From: Planctomycetaceae bacterium
GTDB lineage: Bacteria > Planctomycetota > Planctomycetia > Pirellulales > Thermoguttaceae
Direction: 5' to 3'
Length of the DNA: 8,037 nt
Assembly (NCBI GenBank): GCA_031266315.1
Contig: JAISBG010000587.1
Location: 1-8,037 of the forward strand
Shown piece by piece: positions 1 through 7,105 of this stretch. The notes under the pieces were generated by a model. That model was not told the DNA's origin. It ran no database searches and saw only the letters and a list, made by a program, of their open reading frames with translations. Both the position numbers and the translations under genes were made by a program. Position 1 is the stretch's first letter. Each line of letters begins with the position of its first letter.

Positions 1-243
1 CGTTAGCCGACTTGCCCCTGTTAACGGCGGTAATTTGATTCCAAAACGGAAAGCAATACCGTTTGCCGTCGTTAATCCGGTTCACTGTCGGCTATCGCCG
101 ACGCGACCTTTCAGCGAAACTTTTGATAAATAGCCCACCTACAAAAGGTTGCCCACCTAATGATTGCCGATGAAATATTCCTATTATTTGACTATTCTGA
201 TGGGAAACACCTAATCCGGTAAAATCAGCAAATTTATTATTTC

Positions 244-386
244 ATGTTACGCACGAGAGGGAGAGTTTTAGTCATGGTCATGGGTTTTGTCGAAGTGTTC
301 TCAACCCCGCCGGTTATGCACATCTCGCCCCATGCGGGGCTACGGAAAATGTTCTTCGACAAATTTCTGCCTATCATGCGTAACAT
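244..386. repeat. Nested inverted-repeat element with central GC hairpin
   Basis: Two perfect 10-base inverted repeats are nested here: ATGTTACGCA at 244-253 with TGCGTAACAT at 377-386, and TTTGTCGAAG at 286-295 with CTTCGACAAA at 354-363. Inside them sits a hairpin GCCCC-ATGC-GGGGC at 327-340. The outer arm contains the motif ATGCGTAACA (376-385, and nearly in inverse at 245-254). The same motif links hairpins in the element at 4467-4550. I infer a degraded or rearranged member of the same repeat family, or a small non-autonomous inverted-repeat element. No transposase is present and no target-site duplication was recognised. Confidence 0.5.
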
Positions 387-440
387 CAGTTATTATATTC
401 AATTTATCTCTACCTGAAAACAGTAGGGCTGGCTTGTGTT

Positions 441-453
441 GCCCTTTCAGGGT
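441..453. repeat. Hairpin of the GCCCT/AGGGC family
   Basis: The bases GCCCT-TTC-AGGGT form a 5-bp stem (one G-T wobble) with a 3-base loop. Read on the minus strand it is ACCCT-GAA-AGGGC, with the same GAA loop as the hairpin at 4386-4398. It lies 28-40 bases beyond the TPR gene stop codon. No T-run follows it in the leftward direction, so I do not call it a terminator. It is most simply an isolated unit of the repeat family seen at 4323-4550. Confidence 0.5.
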
Positions 454-480
454 GATTGTTTGACGTGCTGTTACCAAAGG

Positions 481-3400
481 TTATTCCTCTTTTGTTTCTG
501 TTTCGTTTATTTCTTCTTCGGTTTCTGTTGGGGGATGTACTTCGATGTTTTTGGGATCGGGGATTTCCGTCATTTCAGGAAATCGAACAACAAGTGATCG
601 GAGTCGGCGTTCTCCTAAATCAATTTCTCTTTCATCCGGCGTAATCGTTCCACGAAGAACTTGACGCTCTCCTTTTTCAATTCGTAACATAAGCCTGTCA
701 ACCCGTTCCAGAACCGTTTCCGAAGGTCGAACCTGCGAAAGAAGTACCAGCAATGAAGGTAACAATAACGGTTGTGAAGAAGGTGTCCGGCTGATTTCGT
801 CAAGAATTAAGTTAAAACCTTCGTCCACCAACTGGCTTTTGGCAAGGCAAACCGCAAGCGGATAAACATTGGTTGAACCTTGTTTTGCCACAACCGCCAA
901 ATGCCGCCTCGCACTGTCCAAAAGACCCGCGTCAAAAAAGAGTTTGCCCAGAGCAAGATTCAAACCGAAAACCAACTCATTTTTTTCACGTCGCACTTCC
1001 GCTAAAGCAATACATTGCCGTGCGATATTATCCGCGTTTTGCGTATCCTCATCAAAAATTGATTTTTCAACTTGATTGTACATTCGTTGATAAGGTTGCG
1101 GAAATTGAGAAGCCACCGCATCAAGCGCAATCGCACGAATCATCGCGTCACGGCGAAGACGTTTCGCGTCTTCTGTTCTTTCTGTTTCCTCGTACAAAGA
1201 AAGGAGACGGTTCCAAATAATCGGCTGGGCATTTCCACACCGAATCGCTCCCTGATAAGCGGCAATCAAGGTGGATTTAATTTGAGAATCTTCTGGATTT
1301 TGCAACAGATATTTTTCTTCAATGGTTGCCCTTAGTAGATACGACATGTCCCAATCTTTTCGGATTTTAACGATTTCTTCCTGAAGTTGTCGAATCTGAT
1401 CGTAAGGCGGTTCCGGCTCTGCCAGCAAAAGTCTTGCCTGAATGTAACGCCACCAAGAACCGGACGTTTTGTCCAACTGTTCAAGACGTTCCAGCAAAAT
1501 TTTTGCAAAAGCATAGTCTTCCCGATCAATCGCCATATTAGCGGAAAGGAAAATCCCCTGAGGTTTCATCGAGTCCGGATTTTGGTCAAAAGTTGACTTC
1601 AAACGGGCATAAATTTTATCTAAGGAATTGGGTTCCTTGTCTTTTAAAGATTGTAACAAGATAATAAACCTCTGTTTTTGCGAAGCGGTCAGCAAATCAC
1701 TTGTTAAGGCTTCCTCAATAATCAGAGCGGCTCCTTCGCGGTCATTGCGGCGAATCGAATCGTTAACCCGTTCCGAAAAATAAGCGGCTTCGCCATTGGG
1801 CAATTCCCGCATTTTTTGTACAATCCGGTCAAAATCCGACAGTTGAGCCAAAAAACTATAAATTCCGGCAAGTTCCATCAAAAAAGCAATATCATCAGAA
1901 TAAACTTTTTTCTCCTGCTGATTTTCCCGATTTTGTGATGCCGTTTTTTCCGCCTGAACAGGAAGTTCCTTTTTCTCCAACTCGCGGAATTTTCGCATCG
2001 CCGTAATTTGCGCCTGAAGAATTTGTTCCGCATTATTCGAAAGACCGGCTTTGGTCATTTCAAGATGAATCAATCGCAAATCAGCAATCCAAGGTTGCGG
2101 CAACTGGTTGCGATGTTCGTTAAGAACCCGAAGCCTTTCTTCGACAACATCCAAGTCTTGCGGATCAGGATTATTACGGCTCATCTGGTATCGGAACAAA
2201 CTCTGTGTGTAATAATAATTAAGCGGTACATTGTCCGGTGATCGTTCTACAGCGGTGCGGAGAATACGAACCGCTTCTTCCGGTTTGTCTTGTTGTTGGT
2301 AGATGTTTGCAGCGGCAAGAGCAGCCGCGTTCTGTAAACCGATTGCAAAAGTCGGGTGATTCGCCACAACAAAATATTGAACCGCCTTGTCCCATAGTCC
2401 CAATTCCGCAAAAAGACGTCCGGCAAGCAACAACGATTCAGGAAGAAGTTTAATGTAAATACTTTGACGATCCACAACATAATCGTGTGCCTGAGAACCA
2501 AAATTGCCAAGTAAATTGTCCAGAGCCTGAATCGCGTTGCTGTTTTTTTTCTGATTCAATACGTATAAACGCCGTGCTTCGTCCGTGCGTCCGGCAATTT
2601 GGGCTTCTTCCGCTTTGACCAATATTTCCGCTCCTTGATTCGCGGAAAGCCGCGCGGATAAAAGTGTTGCCATGTTAAGAATTTGAGGTACGGAATTGGG
2701 ACGTCTCATTCTTGCATCCATCGAAATTTGATTCAGCGAGGCAATTTTCGTTTCGGATTCATCGAAACGTTTCTGATCCATAAGAACAATCGCAAGACGC
2801 CCTACCAATTCTTCAACCGCCTGATGATTCGACTTAGCAATACCGTCCGTCCAAACTTGAATGGCTTCGTCGGGCTTTCCTTCTCCGTTCAAATATTCGC
2901 CAAGATATTGATAACCAAGTCCGTAATACGGATTGGCTGAAACATTGCGCCGCAAATATTCTTCTCCTAATTTTTTCCGTTCATCGGCAAGTTCCGTATT
3001 ACCCGCACGGCTGGCAAACGCAGATTGTTGAAACACATACAAACTGGCAAGTATCAACCCTTCAACATCATTGGGATCAAGAGTTAAAACAGTTTGAAGG
3101 TCAGCGTCTAACTTGTCCAAAGGCGGTTCGGACAAAATAAAACGAGTCTTGAATCGAAAACGGGTCAGATAAGCGTTCACATCTTGAGGATTACGGCTGA
3201 CCATCGCATCAATAATCGCTAATGCCCTTGTTTGCCGTTCTTCATTGCTGGTACTGTAAAGAGTTTGACTGGCGTAATTTTTAAAGGAATCACGTTTGAC
3301 ATCAACAATAAATTCCGCATACCGAGCGGCAATTTCAATATCACTCGGTTTCATGTTGTACACATCTTCCAGAAGTTTATCCAGATATTGAGGCAAAGTC

Positions 3401-4101
3401 GGAGTTAAGCCTATTTGTAACGGATTGTAACCGTTCAGCGGAAGATTGATCATAATCGACAACGTAAGATAACGCATTGCATCGTAATTATTGCGGTCAT
3501 TAAATTCCCGCTCAACACGTTGTACTTCTTTTGCCCGTTCAATAACGCCGGGATAGTTTGCACGATCCCATTCGAGTTCCATCAATCGGATACGATAACT
3601 AAGCGATTCCTTGTCGGAAGCAATTGTCTGAATCAATTGAGTACAACTATCGATAAGTTGTCTAATGCGAAGTTGTCTGGCAACACTATTCGTTTTGCTT
3701 TCATCTTTGTAAAGGCTTTCCAAAATACCGTTTAACTCAACTTGAATTTTGATATCTCCCGTCGGTTGCGACCGATTGGAATTATCAAGAAAATTGGCGG
3801 CTTCCATTCTTACCTTCAACGATTCGCTCAATTTGCCTTCTTTTTTAAGTTCTTCCGCCTCCAAAACCATTTTTTGAGTAGTTGTTAAAATCTGGCTGGA
3901 CAAATTGGATACGCGCAGGAAATAAAGACCGGACGCCGTACCACAGAAAAACAAGAAGGTAATCAATCCTCCCAAAAGCCATTTCCATGACACCACATAT
4001 TCGGCTAATCGGGAATCAATCGGTTTGGGTTGCGGGGCAACGGCGGAAGTTGATGCGGGTTGCGACAATTCCGGCTGTTTCGGTTGAAAAGGTTCGGTCA
4101 T
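481..4101 (-). CDS. Membrane-anchored giant TPR-repeat protein (1206 aa)
   Basis: The protein starts with a Pro/Gln-rich hydrophilic stretch (about residues 1-35), followed by one membrane segment (about 40-63) with no lipobox cysteine. The rest, about 1100 residues, is almost all helical and TPR-like. The clearest repeat-like units are near 391-425 (GEGKPDEAIQVW), 590-625 (QQDKPEEAVRILRTAVERSP) and 1044-1075. A Lys/Glu/Gln-rich linker lies near 705-733 and an acidic tail near 1190-1206. The topology suggests a large scaffold facing the periplasm. TPR proteins are recurrent partners of exosortase/exopolysaccharide loci, including the PEP-CTERM TPR lipoproteins, but this one is membrane-anchored rather than a lipoprotein. 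The ATG at 4099-4101 gives a sensible N-in anchor; no Shine-Dalgarno precedes it. The stop is TAA. The precise role is unknown; sure of a TPR scaffold, unsure of partners. Confidence 0.88.
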   Translation of the reverse strand: MTEPFQPKQPELSQPASTSAVAPQPKPIDSRLAEYVVSWKWLLGGLITFLFFCGTASGLYFLRVSNLSSQILTTTQKMVLEAEELKKEGKLSESLKVRMEAANFLDNSNRSQPTGDIKIQVELNGILESLYKDESKTNSVARQLRIRQLIDSCTQLIQTIASDKESLSYRIRLMELEWDRANYPGVIERAKEVQRVEREFNDRNNYDAMRYLTLSIMINLPLNGYNPLQIGLTPTLPQYLDKLLEDVYNMKPSDIEIAARYAEFIVDVKRDSFKNYASQTLYSTSNEERQTRALAIIDAMVSRNPQDVNAYLTRFRFKTRFILSEPPLDKLDADLQTVLTLDPNDVEGLILASLYVFQQSAFASRAGNTELADERKKLGEEYLRRNVSANPYYGLGYQYLGEYLNGEGKPDEAIQVWTDGIAKSNHQAVEELVGRLAIVLMDQKRFDESETKIASLNQISMDARMRRPNSVPQILNMATLLSARLSANQGAEILVKAEEAQIAGRTDEARRLYVLNQKKNSNAIQALDNLLGNFGSQAHDYVVDRQSIYIKLLPESLLLAGRLFAELGLWDKAVQYFVVANHPTFAIGLQNAAALAAANIYQQQDKPEEAVRILRTAVERSPDNVPLNYYYTQSLFRYQMSRNNPDPQDLDVVEERLRVLNEHRNQLPQPWIADLRLIHLEMTKAGLSNNAEQILQAQITAMRKFRELEKKELPVQAEKTASQNRENQQEKKVYSDDIAFLMELAGIYSFLAQLSDFDRIVQKMRELPNGEAAYFSERVNDSIRRNDREGAALIIEEALTSDLLTASQKQRFIILLQSLKDKEPNSLDKIYARLKSTFDQNPDSMKPQGIFLSANMAIDREDYAFAKILLERLEQLDKTSGSWWRYIQARLLLAEPEPPYDQIRQLQEEIVKIRKDWDMSYLLRATIEEKYLLQNPEDSQIKSTLIAAYQGAIRCGNAQPIIWNRLLSLYEETERTEDAKRLRRDAMIRAIALDAVASQFPQPYQRMYNQVEKSIFDEDTQNADNIARQCIALAEVRREKNELVFGLNLALGKLFFDAGLLDSARRHLAVVAKQGSTNVYPLAVCLAKSQLVDEGFNLILDEISRTPSSQPLLLPSLLVLLSQVRPSETVLERVDRLMLRIEKGERQVLRGTITPDEREIDLGERRLRSLVVRFPEMTEIPDPKNIEVHPPTETEEEINETETKEE

Positions 4102-4301
4102 GGTATTAAAAATTTATTAGGAATTAAAATTGTTGAAAGGTGTCAAAAAAGTACGTAAATATTCAGTGGAATCTTCGTTAAAAGTTGGTGGTAGGCAATC
4201 CAAATTAAACCATTAAATAAAAATTTCACACCAATTCGTGAACACAAGGAAAAATAACGGACTATTCGTTTATGGATCAATAGACAGTTACCATTTATTT
4301 A

Positions 4302-4321
4302 AAATACTTTAACAAGTATTT
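4302..4321. repeat. AT-rich hairpin beside element A
   Basis: AAATACTT (4302-4309) and AAGTATTT (4314-4321) form a perfect 8-bp stem around a TAAC loop. It abuts the first GC hairpin of element A at 4323. It is AT-rich and lacks a following T-run in either useful direction, so a terminator role is unlikely. It may be part of the element's border or a separate structured site. Confidence 0.5.
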
Positions 4322-4322
4322 C

Positions 4323-4403
4323 GTCCTGAAAGGACATTGCATAACAACCCGCCGCAACGCGGCGGGTAAAACCGCAAACGCCATCGCCCTGAAAGGGCAG
4401 TGG
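4323..4403 (+). repeat. Three-hairpin repeat element, copy A
   Basis: Three short hairpins lie in order: GTCCT-GAA-AGGAC (4323-4335), a perfect 9-bp stem ACCCGCCGC-AAC-GCGGCGGGT (4347-4367), and GCCCT-GAA-AGGGC (4386-4398), the last flanked by CCAT/GTGG. The linker between the first two is ATTGCATAACAA. Copy B at 4467-4550 has the same order and similar linkers on the opposite strand. The pattern resembles intergenic palindromic (REP/BIME-like) repeats; an RNA role is possible but unproven. Orientation '+' is arbitrary. Confidence 0.7.
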
Positions 4404-4466
4404 ATACCAAGTGCCAATAAACGAAACATTTCATCGGTCTATCAATTCATCCTCGTTTTCAATTTT

Positions 4467-4550
4467 CCATTGCCCTTACAGGGCGATGGTTTATGGGTGT
4501 CGTTCCCCACCGCGTTGCGGTGGGTTGTTACGCATTGCCCCTTGCGGGGC
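4467..4550 (-). repeat. Three-hairpin repeat element, copy B (inverted)
   Basis: Read on the minus strand the order matches copy A: GCCCC-GCAA-GGGGC (4550-4537), linker AATGCGTAACAA, CCCACCGC-AAC-GCGGTGGG (4524-4506), then GCCCT-GTA-AGGGC (4484-4472), enclosed by CCATC/AATGG. The third stem extends by CCAT/ATGG with one G-T wobble. Relative to copy A, the stems differ at three base pairs and every difference keeps pairing. The copies are separated by 63 bases (4404-4466). Neither copy has a T-tract that would make it a standard terminator for the leftward genes. Confidence 0.7.
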
Positions 4551-4620
4551 GAAGGATTTTTTTACATAATATTTTACAATAGTTACGTGAATAGGTGCAA
4601 ATTAAATTGACAGTTACAGG

Positions 4621-4642
4621 AAAAATTGTCCAATGACGGACA
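4621..4642 (-). terminator. Weak candidate intrinsic terminator after the Wzz/kinase-like gene
   Basis: On the minus strand, 18 bases past the TAA stop of the kinase-like gene, TGTCC and GGACA (4642-4638 and 4631-4627) form a 5-bp stem with a 6-base loop. It is followed directly by A and five T's (4626-4621). The stem is short and not GC-rich, so termination would be weak. A competing pairing (TTGTC/GACAA, 12-base loop) is also possible. The position and T-run are the reasons to list it. Confidence 0.3.
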
Positions 4643-4660
4643 GACAAATGAGCGTTGTAA

Positions 4661-6952
4661 TTAGTCGGTGTATTGGAGCAAATGAGCGAGTCGGATTTGT
4701 TCCAGTTTATCGGCAAACCCGCCGTCTTTCCCAGCCATTTGGTAATAAGGAATATCTTTAACAACAATTCCGTCAACAAAACTTCCGGTGCTAACAAGTT
4801 TTCTGTAAACGTCTTCCATGGCTCCCAAAATTGTTTCGCCCTGACGAACACAAAGCAATACCGAATCGGTACTTGATGCCATGATGAGTGATTCGGCGGC
4901 GTTCGCTACCGGCGGAAGAACGACCAGAATCAAAGAATAATGCGATTCCAGCGTGTCCAGCAATTCCCGAAAACGTCCGTCTCCAAGCAATTCATAAGGT
5001 GAAACATCTAATTGTCCGGCAGAAAGCAAGTGTAAATTCGGTTCCCGCTCATTCAAAACAACCGCTTCGCCAAAACCATTTCGGAACGATAAAACATCTG
5101 CCAGACCAATTCCGGTTTCCTCGTTTCCGAACAATAAATGCAACCGCCCCACACGCATATCCGCGTCAATTAACAATACCGGACCGCTTTTCATCTGAGC
5201 CATTGCCACAGCGACCTGAACCGCCAAAAACGTTTTGCCGTCATCACCGGCAACACTCGCCACCGCAAGTGTCCGGCAATTTCGGAACGGATCACTGAGC
5301 AAAAGATGCGTACACCAATTATGAACACTTTCCCGATAACGGGCTAAACGTTTTCGGAACGTTGCCCCGTGAATCCACGCAACCGGAGGTTCCATAATCT
5401 CACCAAGAATCACCTGAGGAATCGCCCGCCGAATTTGGGAAACATGATAAAGTCGCGGTTTAAGCCGTTCGATAGCAATTCCCAGAAACAACGGAAAACA
5501 AAAACATCCCAACGCCCCAACTGAAGCAAAAAGTAATTGTTTCGCGTTGTTTGGTTTGGTAGGAATGGTTGCTTTCTTTTTCAGTTCAATCTGGTTTGGA
5601 GCAAATCGTTCGGTTTCCAAACTGACAACACGGGTTTCGAGTTGGTCGAGAATTTTATTGACTCGTTCCAGTTGATTCTGCTGAAACGAAACGTCCACAA
5701 TCTGAACCGTCCGCTCTCCGACATTGGTAACTTGTTCTCCATACCTTTTACGAAGACTTTCAACCAAAATTTCCTGAGCCCGTATCGCTCTTGATTGTTC
5801 CCAAATTGCCTGTTCCAGATTCGCAACAAAGGAACTTTGAAGATCTTTGACTTTGTTGCTTCCCGCACTGGAATATTCTTCTTCGATTTTCTTTTCGATT
5901 TCCTTGATTTGATTTTGATAACCGATAATTTTAGGATCATCATCTCTTACCAATGTTTTTTTCAACGAAGCAACTTGTTCCCGTAAATCAACCAATCTCG
6001 TTTGCAACATCCGCAACATCGGATCATTTTCGATGGCTTTTGCCAAAATGGATTGCGGAATATTCATTCCTTCCGTCATGGATTCTTTGAGCATTTTCTC
6101 TTCCGCCCGCAACGATTCCAGTTTTGATTCTTGCAGATAAAGATCGCGAAGAATCGATTCGCCCTGATTCAATCCGCCGGACATTCCTTCTTTACTTGCG
6201 ACACCGCCTTGTTTAGCTGCTTTTTCCATATTGGAACGAATTTCGTCCTGAAGAAGTCTTGCGGTGGCTTTTTGGCGGTTTAATTCCAAATTCAATTGAG
6301 TAAGTAATTTATGATTCCAATCCTGAGCCTGAGACGCAAAAGTATCGAAAAACGCGGTTACAACACTATTGACTATTTTCTCGGCATCTTCGGCAACTTC
6401 TGTTTCAATTCCAATCGTTACCAGTTCCGATTTGTTTTGCGTCTGTCTTAATTTTAACGCTTTGGCAAGCCATTCAACTTTATTTTTCTGCTTGAGTACA
6501 TAAGGAAGGTTCGCAACATCAGAATTTTCCAATGCCTTGTCAAGAATCAACGGACTGCGGATAATCGCAAACTGTGTTGTAACGTAGGCATCGTACTGTT
6601 GTTGTAGTTTTTCGTCAAAAATGAAATAGGGTTTTTGAGAAAGAATTTGCATGTACGCGGTTGCTTCGTACCGAACCGGAAACGATACGTAAATAGCGGC
6701 AAAAGCAACCAACGCAATCACCGTCCCACTTGGCAATGCCCATTTCCAATTCCGTTTCAGACCGGAAATAATGAGTAAAATCAAAATTTGCGGTGTTACT
6801 TTGAGCAACTCAATGGAATCAATAATTGGTTTGGCTCTACCGGACATGGTTGATTCCTGACCGTAATAAGAAGCAGGCATTGACCCTGACATCGGGTCTA
6901 ATGCTCCACTTGGAACCATTTCACTAGTTTGCGGAATATTATCTTGGGACAT
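4661..6952 (-). CDS. Wzz-type chain-length determinant fused to degenerate BY-kinase domain (763 aa)
   Basis: This has the classic layout of a polysaccharide co-polymerase (Wzc/ExoP class). A hydrophilic N-terminus (1-65) is followed by TM1 (about 71-93), a long periplasmic part with coiled coils (about 210-450), a Pro-containing segment and TM2 (about 471-494), and a cytoplasmic P-loop domain (about 540-763). Walker A is SVAGDDGKTF (Lys573) and Walker A' is LLIDADMR (592-600). Walker B reads LILVVLPPV with Val678 where Asp is expected. The oligomerisation motif ExxRxxR reads ExxHxxC (541-547). The last 25 residues hold one tyrosine (Y761), not a cluster. The family sets polymer length and export at the inner membrane through autophosphorylation; here kinase activity is doubtful. 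The exosortase stop lies 153 bases upstream across an AT-rich gap with no clear promoter; no Shine-Dalgarno precedes the ATG at 6950-6952. Confidence 0.92.
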   Translation of the reverse strand: MSQDNIPQTSEMVPSGALDPMSGSMPASYYGQESTMSGRAKPIIDSIELLKVTPQILILLIISGLKRNWKWALPSGTVIALVAFAAIYVSFPVRYEATAYMQILSQKPYFIFDEKLQQQYDAYVTTQFAIIRSPLILDKALENSDVANLPYVLKQKNKVEWLAKALKLRQTQNKSELVTIGIETEVAEDAEKIVNSVVTAFFDTFASQAQDWNHKLLTQLNLELNRQKATARLLQDEIRSNMEKAAKQGGVASKEGMSGGLNQGESILRDLYLQESKLESLRAEEKMLKESMTEGMNIPQSILAKAIENDPMLRMLQTRLVDLREQVASLKKTLVRDDDPKIIGYQNQIKEIEKKIEEEYSSAGSNKVKDLQSSFVANLEQAIWEQSRAIRAQEILVESLRKRYGEQVTNVGERTVQIVDVSFQQNQLERVNKILDQLETRVVSLETERFAPNQIELKKKATIPTKPNNAKQLLFASVGALGCFCFPLFLGIAIERLKPRLYHVSQIRRAIPQVILGEIMEPPVAWIHGATFRKRLARYRESVHNWCTHLLLSDPFRNCRTLAVASVAGDDGKTFLAVQVAVAMAQMKSGPVLLIDADMRVGRLHLLFGNEETGIGLADVLSFRNGFGEAVVLNEREPNLHLLSAGQLDVSPYELLGDGRFRELLDTLESHYSLILVVLPPVANAAESLIMASSTDSVLLCVRQGETILGAMEDVYRKLVSTGSFVDGIVVKDIPYYQMAGKDGGFADKLEQIRLAHLLQYTD

Positions 6953-7105
6953 GGGATTACTACTGTTGGAAATGTTTTCAAATGAAAAACAAAAAAGCCA
7001 AACTCAAAAAATTCATTTCTCCAAAACATTGCAGGGTCTAAAAAGTGAAATCAATTGAATAGTTGGATAAAAATTAGGTCAGAAATTTCAACCAAACATA
7101 ACCAT

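Larger units (their letters stand above)
1..480. other. Left intergenic region with hairpins and repeat fragments, no supported gene
   Basis: I see no convincing gene here. Frame 2 of the plus strand is open from the window edge to a TAG at 131-133, but that is too short to call as a gene end. The stretch contains a hairpin at 87-102 (GTCGGC/GCCGAC with a TATC loop), a 9-base direct repeat GCCCACCTA at 133-141 and 151-159, and from 244 rightwards several inverted repeats and GC hairpins listed separately. It lies downstream of the TPR gene, whose stop is at 481-483. No hairpin followed by a T-run in the leftward direction was found, so no intrinsic terminator for the TPR gene can be named. 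Confidence 0.6.
4102..4660. other. 559-base intergenic region with paired hairpin elements
   Basis: This is the gap between the kinase-like gene and the TPR gene, both leftward. Its centre carries two inverted copies of a three-hairpin element (4323-4403 and 4467-4550) with an AT-rich hairpin beside them (4302-4321). The 200 bases next to the TPR start (4102-4300) are AT-rich and should hold its promoter and leader if it is transcribed separately. A perfect TTGACA occurs on the minus strand at 4146-4141, but no good -10 box lies at 16-18 bases from it. I found no small gene with a credible start in the region. Confidence 0.6.

Noticed and set aside
2..133. Plus-strand open frame from the left edge to TAG, possibly the end of a gene
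   Set aside because: Only 43 codons, no recognisable motif, and hairpins run through it; not enough to claim a gene.
4118..4146. Sigma-70-like promoter for the TPR gene built on TTGACA (minus strand, 4146-4141)
   Set aside because: The -35 match is perfect, but at 16-18 bases the sequences are ATTCCT, TTCCTA and TCCTAA, poor -10 boxes. The best TAATAA lies 21 bases away.
4323..4550. CRISPR array
   Set aside because: The repeats are hairpins in inverted orientation with conserved linkers, not direct repeats with unique spacers of even length.
4506..4563. Hairpins at 4506-4550 plus the T-run at 4557-4563 as a plus-strand terminator
   Set aside because: Six bases separate the stem from the T's, no plus-strand gene ends there, and the hairpins are explained by the repeat element.
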